Shown: positions 17,879-27,138 of the stretch, in pieces
Layout: each line of letters opens with the position of its first letter
How positions within the stretch are numbered: position 1 is the stretch's first letter
NCBI RefSeq assembly: GCF_900292075.1
Contig: NZ_OLMV01000006.1
Coordinates: 1 to 64,000, forward strand
Direction of reading: 5' to 3'
DNA: 64,000 nucleotides
Source of the DNA: Microbacterium timonense
GTDB taxonomy: Bacteria > Actinomycetota > Actinomycetes > Actinomycetales > Microbacteriaceae
The notes under the pieces: generated by a model
Seen by the model: the letters and a program-made list of their open reading frames with translations, nothing else
Told to the model about the DNA's origin: nothing
The model's database searches: none
Program-made: the position numbers and the translations under genes

Positions 17879-18331
17879 TCAGGACTTGACGTCCTCCGCC
17901 TTGATCTCGGATCCGCCGACCGTGAGCCGGTCGACATCCAGGCTCTCGACGTCCACGTTGCCGAGCGACACGTTCGGGCTACCGGCGTCCTGCTGCCCAG
18001 GCTCGGGCGCTGCCACGGGCACCGGACCGGTGTCGAAGTGCTCGGCGATGAGCATGATGCCGCCGGTGGAGCTCGCAGAGTTCGCGAGCTCCTCGATCCA
18101 CTCTCGGCTCAGCTCGGCCGGCTCGGGGTCGTCGAACACGAACCGCAGCGGGATCGACGGGTGCAGCCAGATCGTGCTGCGTCCTCGCGGCTGGTCGTCG
18201 GGATGCCTCCAGGACACCGTGAAGCTCTCGTCGCGCCGCAGCTTGGTCGCGATCACGACCTTCAGGTGTGCCAGTGCCCGGTCCTCGATATGGATCGGCA
18301 TCGCGCCGCCGCCGTAGTAGATGGTGCCCAC
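17879..18331 (-). CDS. DUF7882-like small protein with C-terminal extension
   Basis: 150 aa, paralogous to the gene at 17555. The shared frame is IEDRALAHLKVVIATKLRRDESF, then IWLHPSIPLRFVF and REWIEELANSAS. It adds about 45 acidic residues at the C-terminus (LGNVDVESLDVDRLTVGGSEIKAEDV), absent from the other copy. GTG 18331 follows TATGGT by 6 nt on this strand, so the mRNA should be leaderless. The two stops are 3 bp apart, leaving no room for a conventional terminator. Function unknown. Confidence 0.72.
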   Translation of the reverse strand: MGTIYYGGGAMPIHIEDRALAHLKVVIATKLRRDESFTVSWRHPDDQPRGRSTIWLHPSIPLRFVFDDPEPAELSREWIEELANSASSTGGIMLIAEHFDTGPVPVAAPEPGQQDAGSPNVSLGNVDVESLDVDRLTVGGSEIKAEDVKS

Positions 18332-18337
18332 GGGCCA

Positions 18338-18343
18338 ACCATA
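18338..18343 (-). promoter_or_regulatory. -10 box of the second DUF7882-like gene
   Basis: TATGGT on the minus strand, 6 nt before GTG 18331. Confidence 0.6.
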
Positions 18344-18380
18344 ACCCCTTCGCCGGGTTCCCGCTCACCGCACTGCGGCG

Positions 18381-19421
18381 TCATGTGGAGCCCCGGATGA
18401 TGAGGCGGGTGGGAAGCACCAGGGGAGCGGAAGGCAGCGGCGCGCCGGCCGCGGCATCCGCCAGTGCGCCCACCGCTGCCGCAGCCATCTCGCGGATCGG
18501 CTGACGCACGGTCGTCAGAGGCGGTGTCAGCCATCGTGCGCCACGCAGGTCGTCGAACCCCACGATCAGGACGTCGTCGGGGATGCGTCGCCCGGTCGCG
18601 GCCGCCGCAGCATAGACGCCCGCGGCCATCTCGTCGGAGCACGCGAACACTCCGAGCCGCTCGCCCGGACGCAGACCCCGCAGGAGGGGCATGATGGCCT
18701 CGCGCGCGCCCGGCCCGCTCCAGTCGGCCTGCAAGGCGACCAGGTCCGCGCCGGGGAGCGCGAGCCGCAAGCCCTCGCGGAAGCCGGTGTTGCGAGCCCG
18801 GCCGTACCGGTACGGCGGCGAACCGAGGACGATCGCGAAGCGCGTCGCTCCGCGCTCCACGAGGTGCTCCGCCGCTGCCATGCCGCCGTCCCGATCCGTC
18901 GTCCGTACGCTCGGCAGCCCGTGCGTGGTCTCGGCCTGCGGGTCCATGAGTACGAGTGGGATGGGCCCCCGTGCCGCCGCGACTGCGTCGAGGGGCGAGG
19001 CGCCGGGCGGGGATGCCGTGAGCGAGGCGAGCTGCGAGGCCGTCGGCGAGATGAGCCCCAGCACGACTCCGGCCGAGCCCCGGCGCCTGATGCGCGCCGG
19101 CCAGTCGTCGTCGGGGGTGTCGCGCTCCTGCGTGAGCACCAGGTCGTACCCCGCCTCGGCGGCGGCGCTGCGGGCGCCCGCGGTGACCTCGTCGGAGTAC
19201 GGGGTGTGGAACCACCCGAGAACGAGGTCGAGCAGACGGCCGGCGCCGGGCGGACGGCCGCCCGCAGCGGTGTCCCGTGCGTAGCGCAGCGTGCTCGCCG
19301 ATGCGAGCACGCGACGACGGGTGGCGGGCGCAAGATCCCCTCGACCCGACAGCGCGCGTGAAGCCGTGCCGACGCTCACACCGGCGTGCGCCGCGACATC
19401 GGCGAGGGTCACACGAGCCAT
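18381..19421 (-). CDS. LacI-family transcriptional regulator (sugar operon, divergent)
   Basis: 346 aa. The N-terminal LacI HTH reads VTLADVAAHAGVSVGTASRALSG. A hinge with RRRVLASASTLRYARD and a periplasmic-binding-protein-like ligand domain follow (GVVLGLISP; GFDDLRGARWLTPPLTTVRQP). It is transcribed away from the Gfo/Idh-ThuA-GH51 operon and is the likely regulator of that operon. A palindromic TTGCGCAA lies between them. The ligand is unknown; a pentose or oligosaccharide is probable from the neighbours. Confidence 0.92.
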   Translation of the reverse strand: MARVTLADVAAHAGVSVGTASRALSGRGDLAPATRRRVLASASTLRYARDTAAGGRPPGAGRLLDLVLGWFHTPYSDEVTAGARSAAAEAGYDLVLTQERDTPDDDWPARIRRRGSAGVVLGLISPTASQLASLTASPPGASPLDAVAAARGPIPLVLMDPQAETTHGLPSVRTTDRDGGMAAAEHLVERGATRFAIVLGSPPYRYGRARNTGFREGLRLALPGADLVALQADWSGPGAREAIMPLLRGLRPGERLGVFACSDEMAAGVYAAAAATGRRIPDDVLIVGFDDLRGARWLTPPLTTVRQPIREMAAAAVGALADAAAGAPLPSAPLVLPTRLIIRGST

Positions 19422-19426
19422 GAGTC

Positions 19427-19442
19427 AAGTTTTGCGCAACTT
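19427..19442. promoter_or_regulatory. candidate LacI-type operator
   Basis: AAGTTTTGCGCAACTT contains a perfect TTGCGCAA centred on CG, as in many LacI-family sites. It lies 6-21 nt upstream of the LacI start and about 55 nt before the Gfo/Idh start. Confidence 0.6.
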
Positions 19443-19497
19443 CCTCGACCGCCGCCACGCGCAATGGCATCGTCGGTGCCTGGAAAGGGCCACCTCG

Positions 19498-20730
19498 ATG
19501 ACGACGACACCCCCGCTGCGGATCGCGCTGATCGGCACCGGCTTCATGGGCCGCATGCACACGCAGGCCTGGCGTACCGCCCCTCGCTTCTTCGACCTCC
19601 CGCGCGCGCCGCGTCCTGTGCTGCTGGTCGGGCGGCGCCCCGAGGCGACAGCCGAGGCCGCCGACCGGTGGGAGTGGCCGGAGCACACCACGGACTGGCG
19701 GGAGGCCGTGGACCGCGATGACATCGACGCGATCGACATCTGCACTCCCGGAGACACCCACGCCGAGATCGCCGTGGCCGCGCTGGCTGCCGGCAAGCAC
19801 GTGCTGTGCGAGAAGCCGCTGGCCAACACCGTGGCCGAAGCGCAGGACATGACGGATGCCGCGACCGCGGCCGACGCGGGCGTCATCGCGATGTGCGGCT
19901 TCAGCTACCGGCGCACACCCGCCCTCGCGCTCGCGCGCGAGCTCATCGCGCAAGGCCGCATCGGCGAGATCCGCCATGTGCGGGCGCAGTACCTGCAGGA
20001 CTGGCTGAGCGATGCCGATGCTCCCCACACCTGGCGACTCGACCGCGCTCGCGCCGGCTCCGGCGCTCTGGGCGACATCGGCGCCCACAGCATCGACACG
20101 GCGCAGTGGCTGACCGGTCAGGACATCGCGGCGGTCTCGGCCACCACGCGCACCTTCGTCACCTCCCGCCCGCGCCGGTCCGCGGTGGAGGGTCTGGGCG
20201 GAGTGGCCGCCGACACGACGGACCGGCTGCCCGTCACGGTCGACGACGCGGCGGCCTTCACCGCCCGCTTCGACGGCGGTGCCTTCGGCGTCTTCGAAGC
20301 CACCCGCATGGCCACCGGCCGCCGCAACGCGAACCGCATCGAGATCAACGGCGACCGCGGGGCGATCGCGTTCGACTTCGAGCGCATGAACGAGCTGGAG
20401 GTGTACGACGCCGCCGCCGATGTCGCACAGGGCTTCCGGCGCGTGCAGGTGACCGAGGCGCAGCATCCGTACGCCGGCGCGTGGTGGCCAGCCGGACACG
20501 GGCTGGGTTACGAGCACCTGTTCACTCATCAAGCCGTCGACTTCGTCCGGGCGATCGCCGGTGAGATCCCGGTCTCGCCGAGCTTCGCCGACGCGGCCCA
20601 GGTGCAGCGCGTGCTCGCCGCGGTCGAGCAGAGCGCCGCTACCGACAGCATCCTCACGCCGGTTTCGGTCGTCGAGCGAGCCCAGCGAGACGAAACGCCG
20701 TCGAACAACTCAGAAGGGAACCCCGCATGA
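19498..20730 (+). CDS. Gfo/Idh/MocA-family oxidoreductase
   Basis: NAD(P)-dependent sugar or inositol dehydrogenase-like protein, 410 aa. The Rossmann motif IALIGTGFMGRMHTQAW comes first. The conserved EKP signature (HVLCEKPLANTVAEA, about residue 105) and the family C-terminal alpha/beta domain with GSGALGDIGAHSIDTAQWL follow. Start ATG 19498 is supported by GGAAAGGG about 8 nt upstream. First gene of a four-gene operon with ThuA, another Gfo/Idh and GH51. It may interconvert a sugar to its keto form; no substrate is assigned. Confidence 0.9.
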   Translation: MTTTPPLRIALIGTGFMGRMHTQAWRTAPRFFDLPRAPRPVLLVGRRPEATAEAADRWEWPEHTTDWREAVDRDDIDAIDICTPGDTHAEIAVAALAAGKHVLCEKPLANTVAEAQDMTDAATAADAGVIAMCGFSYRRTPALALARELIAQGRIGEIRHVRAQYLQDWLSDADAPHTWRLDRARAGSGALGDIGAHSIDTAQWLTGQDIAAVSATTRTFVTSRPRRSAVEGLGGVAADTTDRLPVTVDDAAAFTARFDGGAFGVFEATRMATGRRNANRIEINGDRGAIAFDFERMNELEVYDAAADVAQGFRRVQVTEAQHPYAGAWWPAGHGLGYEHLFTHQAVDFVRAIAGEIPVSPSFADAAQVQRVLAAVEQSAATDSILTPVSVVERAQRDETPSNNSEGNPA

Positions 20731-21419
20731 CCCGCACCGCCCTCGTCGTCCGTGGCGGATGGGAAGGACACCATCCCGTCGAGGCGACCGAGCTGTTCCT
20801 CCCGTTCCTCCGCGACAGCGGCTTCGAGGTCACCGTCGAGGAGGACCCCGAGGTGTACGCCGACGCCGATCGAATGGGTGCCACGGACCTCGTGCTGCAG
20901 TCCGTCACCATGTCGCAGGCATCCCAGGAGGCGATCCGCGGCCTGCGCGACGCGGTCGCGGCGGGGACCGGGCTCGCCGGCTGGCACGGCGGCATCGCCG
21001 ACTCCTACCGTGCCAGCTCGGACTACCTGCAGCTGGTGGGCGGACAGTTCGCGACCCATCCGTCCAAGCACCCGGACGAGGTGCATGGCGATCAGTCCGA
21101 CAACTACCTGGAGTACACGGTCGAGATCACCGACCTCGGCCGCACGCACGACATCACCGCCGGCATCGATGATTTCCAGCTCGTCACCGAGCAGTACTGG
21201 GTGCTCCACGACGACCTGATCGACGTGCTGGCGACGACCACCCATCCCGTCCAGCCGTACCATCCGTGGCATCGCCCGATCACCTCGCCCGCCGTGTGGA
21301 CGCGCGAGTGGGGTCAGGGGCGTGTGTTCGTCGCGACCCCCGGGCACAGCCTGGATGTGCTGCAGGATCCGAATGTGCGGACGATCATCGAGCGGGGGAT
21401 GCTGTGGGCGGCGCGGTGA
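20727..21419 (+). CDS. ThuA-like (trehalose utilisation family) protein
   Basis: 230 aa, glutamine-amidotransferase-like fold of the ThuA family. It starts TRTALVVRGGWEGHHPVEATELF and has GLAGWHGGIADSYRASSDYLQLVGGQF and HDITAGIDDFQLVTEQYWVL. ThuA-type proteins with paired Gfo/Idh dehydrogenases form a recurring sugar-modification module (keto-sugar metabolism). Overlaps both neighbours (ATGA at 20727, GTGA at 21416), so co-translated. Confidence 0.88.
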   Translation: MTRTALVVRGGWEGHHPVEATELFLPFLRDSGFEVTVEEDPEVYADADRMGATDLVLQSVTMSQASQEAIRGLRDAVAAGTGLAGWHGGIADSYRASSDYLQLVGGQFATHPSKHPDEVHGDQSDNYLEYTVEITDLGRTHDITAGIDDFQLVTEQYWVLHDDLIDVLATTTHPVQPYHPWHRPITSPAVWTREWGQGRVFVATPGHSLDVLQDPNVRTIIERGMLWAAR

Positions 21420-22495
21420 CCGGGGTCGGCATCGTCGGGCTGGGCTACATCTCCGGCCAGTACCTGCAGACGCTGCTCCCGGCATCCCGTGTGCGGATCG
21501 TCGCGGTCGCCGACCTCGACCCGGCACGGGCTGAGGCCGCTGCCGAGCAGATCCCCGGTTGCCGGGCGCTGACGACCGAAGAGCTCGTCGCGGACCCTGC
21601 CGTCGAGGTGGTCCTCAACCTGACGATCCCCGCCGCCCACGCCGAAGTGGCGCTGGCCGCCATCGCCCACGGCAAGGCGGTGTACGGCGAGAAGCCGCTG
21701 GCCGCGACGCTCGCCGACGCGACGCGCATCATGGATGCCGCGACCGCTGCGGGCGTCCGCGTCGGCTCCGCCCCCGACACGGTGCTCGGCACCGGCGTTC
21801 AGACCGCCCGTGCCGCCGTCGACGACGGTCGCATCGGCCGTCCGGTGTCGGCGTCGGCGATGTGGATCTCGCCGGGGCACGAGGCGTGGCATCCGCACCC
21901 CGACTTCTATTACCGCGAGGGCGGGGGCCCGCTGCTGGACATGGGGCCCTACTACGTCACGTCGCTCGTGCAGCTGCTCGGGCCGGTGAGCGCCGTCTCG
22001 GGAGCCGGTTCACGCTCCCGCGACCAGCGCGTCATCGCGTCGGGGCCCCGCGCGGGCGAGAGCATCGATGTCGAGGTCGACACGCACCTGACCGGCATCC
22101 TGCACCACGCATCCGGAGCGATCTCCACGATCACCATGAGCTTCGACGGCGTACGGTCCACGGCCGCCCCGATCGAGGTGCACGGGGTCGAGGGGTCCCT
22201 TCTCGTTCCCGACCCCAACATGTTCGACGGCGACGTGCAGCTGCACCCTCGCGGTGACCAGTGGTCGACGCTCGAGCCGTCGGCCGGGTACGCGGACTCG
22301 GGCCGCGGGATCGGGCTGCTCGACTTCGTGGCCGGTCCCGGGCGCGCCGACGGCGCGATGGCCCTGCACGTGCTCGAGATCATGACCGCCTTGGCCGTGT
22401 CGGCGGCCTCCGGCGCGCGAGAGAAGCTCCGCACCTCGGTCGAGCGTCCGTCGCTGGTGCCCCTGACCTCCGCCGAGACCTGGACGAGCCTGTGA
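21416..22495 (+). CDS. Gfo/Idh/MocA-family oxidoreductase
   Basis: 359 aa. The Rossmann start [20 protein letters not shown] is at residues 3-22, with [16 protein letters not shown] near 90 and [22 protein letters not shown] in the C-terminal domain. GTG 21416 overlaps the ThuA stop; longer frames upstream lie inside thuA. It is distinct from the 19498 gene in sequence and probably acts on the same pathway. Confidence 0.9.
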   Translation: MTGVGIVGLGYISGQYLQTLLPASRVRIVAVADLDPARAEAAAEQIPGCRALTTEELVADPAVEVVLNLTIPAAHAEVALAAIAHGKAVYGEKPLAATLADATRIMDAATAAGVRVGSAPDTVLGTGVQTARAAVDDGRIGRPVSASAMWISPGHEAWHPHPDFYYREGGGPLLDMGPYYVTSLVQLLGPVSAVSGAGSRSRDQRVIASGPRAGESIDVEVDTHLTGILHHASGAISTITMSFDGVRSTAAPIEVHGVEGSLLVPDPNMFDGDVQLHPRGDQWSTLEPSAGYADSGRGIGLLDFVAGPGRADGAMALHVLEIMTALAVSAASGAREKLRTSVERPSLVPLTSAETWTSL

Positions 22496-24129
22496 CCGCC
22501 GCGCGCGTCGTCGTCGACCTCGACGTCCCCGGTGATGTCATCAGCCGGCATCTCTACGGGCATTTCGCCGAGCACCTGGGGCGGTGCATCTACGGAGGGT
22601 TCTGGGTGGGTGAGGACTCGCCGATCCCGAACGTGCGCGGCATCCGCTCCGATGTCGTGGACGCGCTCCGTGCCCTCGGCATCCCGAATCTGCGCTGGCC
22701 GGGCGGGTGCTTCGCCGACGAGTATCACTGGCGCGACGGCATCGGTCCGCGTGAGAGCCGGCCGCAGATGGTGAACACGCACTGGGGCGACGTGGTGGAG
22801 AACAACCACTTCGGCACCCACGAGTTCATGGACCTGTGCGAGCTGCTCGGGGCCGACGCATACGTCAACGGCAACGTGGGCAGCGGCACCGTGCGGGAGA
22901 TGAGCGAGTGGATCGAGTACCTCACGCGCGACGGCGACAGCCCCATGGCGCGACTGCGGCGCGAGAACGGCCGCGATGAGCCGTGGCGGGTGCCGTTCTG
23001 GGGCATCGGCAACGAGGCGTGGGGCTGTGGCGGGAACATGACGGCGCAGCAGTACGCCGCCGAGGCGCGCCGGTACGGGACGTTCTGCCGGGATCACGGC
23101 GACAACCGGCTCTACCGCATCGCTGCCGGCGCCGCCGACGATGACCTCGTGTGGACGCGCACGCTCATGGAATCGCTCGGATGCCTCACCTGCTCGCAGC
23201 AGCCGGCCCCGGTGTTCCAGGCGATCTCGTTCCACTACTACACGCATTCCGGAACCGGCATACGTACGGAGCCGGCGACGGAGTTCTCACCGGAGCAGTT
23301 CTACGGGACGATGCGGAAGGCGCTCGACATCGAGCGCGTCATCCGCGGCCACGAGGCGGTCATGGACTCCTACGACCCCGACCGCAAGATCGGTCTCGTG
23401 CTCGACGAGTGGGGCACGTGGTGGGACGTCGAGCCGGGCACGAACCCGGGCTTCCTCTTCCAGCAGAACACGGTGCGCGACGCGCTCGTCGCGGCGGTGC
23501 ACTTCGACGCCTTCCACCGGCACGCCGGGCGGCTGGTCATGGCGAACATCGCGCAGACGGTCAACGTGCTGCAGGCGATGATCCTCACCGACGACGACGG
23601 TGCGATGGTGCTCACGCCGACGTATCACGTGTTCGAGATGAACCGCGGCCACCACGACGCCACGGCGCTCGCGGCGCACGTGCTCGACGCACCGGTCGTG
23701 GCGGGCGACGTGCCCGGGCTGTCGGCATCCGCCTCGACGCGCGACGGCTCAGCGCTGCTGTCGCTGTCGAACCTGTCGCTCGATGAGCCGCTCGACGTGC
23801 GCGTGGATCTCCGCGGGCGGGGTGCCGCCGTGCGCCGGGCCCGCGTGCTGAGCGGGACGGATGCCGCTGCGCACAACACGCCCGAGACGCCGGACGCCGT
23901 CGCCCCGGTGCCGTTGCCGGCCGCCATCGATGCCGGGGTGCTCGCCGTCACGCTGCCGCCCCACTCGTTCGCGACGGTCGAGCTGATCTCGCGTAACCGC
24001 GCTCCCGGGGTCGGGGGCGGGGCGGGCCAGCCGGGGCCGGGGCGGGGCATCCTGTTGCCGCGGTCGTTCAATAGTCAACCGCGCGTGCAGGATGCCCGGG
24101 CGCGGGTGGTCCTGTGGAACGCCGGTTGA
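22492..24129 (+). CDS. alpha-L-arabinofuranosidase, GH51, with repeat-derived C-terminus
   Basis: Intracellular arabinofuranosidase, 545 aa with no signal peptide, expected to remove arabinose from arabinan or arabinoxylan fragments. [22 protein letters not shown] opens the barrel. The acid/base Glu lies in [12 protein letters not shown] and the nucleophile Glu in [12 protein letters not shown]. The C-terminal beta domain ends at about [10 protein letters not shown]. Some 43 further Gly/Pro/Arg-rich residues run into the first palindromic repeat copy, and the stop lies inside that repeat's right arm. Start GTG 22492 overlaps the preceding stop (GTGA). Confidence 0.92.
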   Translation: MTAARVVVDLDVPGDVISRHLYGHFAEHLGRCIYGGFWVGEDSPIPNVRGIRSDVVDALRALGIPNLRWPGGCFADEYHWRDGIGPRESRPQMVNTHWGDVVENNHFGTHEFMDLCELLGADAYVNGNVGSGTVREMSEWIEYLTRDGDSPMARLRRENGRDEPWRVPFWGIGNEAWGCGGNMTAQQYAAEARRYGTFCRDHGDNRLYRIAAGAADDDLVWTRTLMESLGCLTCSQQPAPVFQAISFHYYTHSGTGIRTEPATEFSPEQFYGTMRKALDIERVIRGHEAVMDSYDPDRKIGLVLDEWGTWWDVEPGTNPGFLFQQNTVRDALVAAVHFDAFHRHAGRLVMANIAQTVNVLQAMILTDDDGAMVLTPTYHVFEMNRGHHDATALAAHVLDAPVVAGDVPGLSASASTRDGSALLSLSNLSLDEPLDVRVDLRGRGAAVRRARVLSGTDAAAHNTPETPDAVAPVPLPAAIDAGVLAVTLPPHSFATVELISRNRAPGVGGGAGQPGPGRGILLPRSFNSQPRVQDARARVVLWNAG

Positions 24130-24814
24130 CCTGTGAACGCTGAGGTACGGGAACGCATGCCGATTGGCTGCGCCCGGGGCCGCCTGGGCGGCATCCGCTT
24201 GCGTGTTCGCTCAACAGGTCAACCGCGCGTGTGCAGGATGCCCGGGGTCGTGGTGGTCCTGTGGAAGGCCGGTTGACCTGTTGAACGGTGAGTTGGCCGG
24301 AACGACGGATGCCGGCGTGCCTGAGTCCGTCGCGTGTTCGTTCAACAGGTCAACCGCGCGTGTGCAGGATGCCCGGGGTCATGGCGGTCCTGTGGAACGC
24401 CGGTTGACCTGTTGACGGGCGGCCGCGCAAGGACGGATGCCCGGCGCCCCAGTCCGTCGCGTGTTCGTTCAACAGGTCAACCGCGCTTATGCAGGATGCC
24501 CGGGGCCGTGGTGGTCCTGTGGAAGGCCGGTTGACCTGTTGAACGGTGAGTTGACGGGCGGCGGCACAACGACGGATGCCGGCGTGCCTCAGTCCGCAGC
24601 GTGTTCGTTCAACAGGTCAACCGCGCGTGTGCAGGATGCCCGGGGTCGTGGTGGTCCTGCGGAACGCCGGTTGACCTGTTGACGGGCGGCCGCGCAAGGA
24701 CGGATGCCGGCGCGCCCCAGTCCGTCGCGTGTTCGTTCAACAGGTCAACCGCGCGTGTGCAGGATGCCCGGGGTCGTGGTGGTCCTGTGGAAGGCCGGTT
24801 GACCTGTTGAACGG
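24067..24814. repeat. array of six CAACAGGTC/GGTTGAC palindromic elements
   Basis: Copies begin near 24067 (degenerate), 24211, 24341, 24468, 24608 and 24736. Each has left arm TTCAACAGGTCAACCGCGC, a core with GCAGGATGCCCGGGG and GGTCCTGTGG, and right arm CCGGTTGACCTGTTGA. Spacers alternate between two types. Type A (GAACGGTGAGTTG..) follows copies 24211, 24468 and 24736; type B (GACGGGCGGCCGCGC..) follows 24341 and 24608. The array has therefore grown by duplication of about 265-bp pairs. No gene is credible between 24130 and 24840. The block separates convergent GH51 and GH3 genes. Confidence 0.95.
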
Positions 24815-24840
24815 CGAGTGGCGGGACCGAGCGCGACGGG

Positions 24841-27138
24841 TCAGCGCGGCTCGGGCACGAGTGGGACGACGTCGGCGGTGGCCAGCCGTCCGGATTGCGC
24901 GGTCACCGGCTGCACCGGTCCGGTGAGGCCGATCCGCACCTCCGTCTCGCGTTCCGCGCAGGAAGGCCCGACCCACAGGTCCACGTCTCCGGGCTCGACG
25001 ATGCGATGTCCGTCCCGACCGGTGAACGCCAGTCGCGCCGCGGGCACCGCGAACGTCACGGTCGCCGACGCCCCCGGCTCGAGCGTCACCCGCTGGTAGG
25101 CGAGGAGCTGGGCCACAGGCCGGGTGACCGACCCCACGAGGTCTCGCGCATAGAGCTGGACGACGTCCGTTCCGGCGCGATCGCCGGTGTTCGTCACCCG
25201 CACGCTCGCCGTGATGGTCCCGTCCGTGGGGGTCGGCGATGCGGTGAGGTCGTCGTGGGCGAACGTCGTGTACGTCAGCCCGAACCCGAAGGGGAGCGCC
25301 GGCGTGTTGTCGGCGCTGGTGATCTCGGTCGGCCCTCCGAGCACGGGGTGCAGGTAGGTGTACGGCTGGGCGCCGGCCGATCGGGGCAGCGACACCGGGA
25401 GCCGGCCGGATGGCGAGCGGTCGCCCGCGATGATGCCCGCCAGGGCCGGGGCGCCCTCCTCGCCGGGGAAGAAGGCCTGAAGCACCGCGGCGGCAGCGGA
25501 CGGTCCTTGCAGCATCCACCCGATGGCGTACGGGCGGCCCGAGACGACCACCACGACAGTGGGGGTGCCGGTCGCGATGACTGCCTCGACCAGGCGCCGC
25601 TGCACTCCCGGCAGCTCCAGGTCGTCGACGTCGTTCCCCTCGCCGACGGTGCCACGCCCGAACAGCCCGGCCCGGTCGCCGACGACCACGACGGCGACGT
25701 CCGCCTCGGTCGCGGCATCCACCGCGGCCGCGATGCCCGCCGGGTCGGGGTCCTCCACGTCGCAGCCGCGCTCGACGAGGACCGCGGCATCCGGGAACTG
25801 CGCCCGCAGCGACTGCGCGATCGTGGGGATCTCGAAGCCGAGCAACACGCCGGGATGGTGTGCCAGCACGTGGTTGGCGAACGAGTAGCAGCCCATCAGC
25901 GACTCCGCCGCATCGGCGTTCGGACCGAGCAGCGCGATCGTTCGCGGCGCAGCCAGCGGAAGCACGCCGTCGTTGCGCAGCAGCACGATGGACTCCTCCG
26001 CAGCGCGGCGGGCAAGCTCCCGCAGCTCGGGTCCATCCAGGTCGACGGCGGCCGGCGGCGCGGAGGAGTCCTCGTCGAGAAGGCCGAGCTCCTCCTTCTG
26101 CGAGAGCACCCGCAGCACGGCGCGGTCGACGAGAGCCACCTCGTCCGGGTACGCGGCGAGGCGCTCGCGCAACGGCTCGACGAAGGCGTCGCCGGTGGGC
26201 AGCTCGACGTCGATCCCGGCGCGCAGCGCAAGCACGGCCGCCTCGCCCAGATCCGCCGCGACGCCGTGCAGCGTGTGCAGGAAGGCGACCGAGAAGTAGT
26301 CCGCCACGACCGTGCCGTCGAATCCCCACTCGTCGCGGAGGATGCCGGTGAGAAGCCCCTCGTCCGACGCGACCGGGACACCGTCGATCTCGGCGTACGA
26401 GTTCATGACCGACCGCACCCCGCCGTCGCGCACGGCCATCTCGAACGGCGGCAGCATGAGGTCCTGGAGCCGGCGCCGGCCCATGTGGACCGGCGCGTGG
26501 TTGCGGCCGGCCTGCGACGCGGAGTATCCCGCGAAGTGCTTCAGCGTCGCGTGGACGCCGGCAGACTGCACGCCGCGCACGTACGCGGTGCCGATCGTGC
26601 CGACGACGTAGGGGTCCTCGGCGATGCACTCGTCCACGCGGCCCCAACGCGGGTCGGTCACGACATCGAGCACCGGCGCCAGACCCTGGTGGATGCCGAG
26701 CTGCGCCATGGTGCGTCCGATCGCCGCACCGATCTCCTCGGTCAGGTCGGGGTCGAAGGCTGCGCCCCACGCCAGCGGGGTGGGGAACGTCGCCGCCTTC
26801 CACGCCGCGAGGCCGGTCAGGCACTCCTCGTGCACGATGGCGGGGATGCCGAGCCTCGTCTCCTCCCGAAGCCTGCGCTGCTCGCGCCAGAGCCACTCCG
26901 CACGTTCGACCGGGTCCACCGGCCGCGTGCCGTAGACGCGGGTGAGGTGCCCGATGCCGTGGGTCACGGCATCCTCGTATCGGGTCGAGGTCGCCATCTC
27001 GTTGGCCATCGGCGCGACGATCTCGTCGCCCTGGTCCACCCAGTACCCGACCAGCTGGGCGAGCTTCTCCTCAAGGGTCATCTGCGCGTGCAACGACCGC
27101 ACCCGCTCGGAGACCGGCGGGAAATCCACCCCGCTCAT
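24841..27138 (-). CDS. glycoside hydrolase family 3 (beta-glucosidase/beta-xylosidase)
   Basis: 765 aa, three-domain GH3 enzyme without signal peptide, so it acts on imported oligosaccharides. N-terminal barrel: LEEKLAQLVGYWVDQGDEIV, LKHFAGYSASQAGRNHAPV and the nucleophile Asp in DGTVVADYFSV. The alpha/beta sandwich carries RAAEESIVLLRNDGVLPL, and the fibronectin-like C-terminus has FGFGLTYTTFAHDDL. ATG 27138 overlaps the permease stop (ATGA), so the gene is the distal member of the CUT1 import operon. Beta-xylosidase fits the nearby xylA and xylB, but glucosidase is not excluded. Confidence 0.92.
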   Translation of the reverse strand: MSGVDFPPVSERVRSLHAQMTLEEKLAQLVGYWVDQGDEIVAPMANEMATSTRYEDAVTHGIGHLTRVYGTRPVDPVERAEWLWREQRRLREETRLGIPAIVHEECLTGLAAWKAATFPTPLAWGAAFDPDLTEEIGAAIGRTMAQLGIHQGLAPVLDVVTDPRWGRVDECIAEDPYVVGTIGTAYVRGVQSAGVHATLKHFAGYSASQAGRNHAPVHMGRRRLQDLMLPPFEMAVRDGGVRSVMNSYAEIDGVPVASDEGLLTGILRDEWGFDGTVVADYFSVAFLHTLHGVAADLGEAAVLALRAGIDVELPTGDAFVEPLRERLAAYPDEVALVDRAVLRVLSQKEELGLLDEDSSAPPAAVDLDGPELRELARRAAEESIVLLRNDGVLPLAAPRTIALLGPNADAAESLMGCYSFANHVLAHHPGVLLGFEIPTIAQSLRAQFPDAAVLVERGCDVEDPDPAGIAAAVDAATEADVAVVVVGDRAGLFGRGTVGEGNDVDDLELPGVQRRLVEAVIATGTPTVVVVVSGRPYAIGWMLQGPSAAAAVLQAFFPGEEGAPALAGIIAGDRSPSGRLPVSLPRSAGAQPYTYLHPVLGGPTEITSADNTPALPFGFGLTYTTFAHDDLTASPTPTDGTITASVRVTNTGDRAGTDVVQLYARDLVGSVTRPVAQLLAYQRVTLEPGASATVTFAVPAARLAFTGRDGHRIVEPGDVDLWVGPSCAERETEVRIGLTGPVQPVTAQSGRLATADVVPLVPEPR

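Noticed and set aside
24067..24814. CRISPR-like array
   Set aside because: Units are about 80-bp palindromes and the intervening 45-60 bp are themselves repeated, not unique. No cas gene is present.
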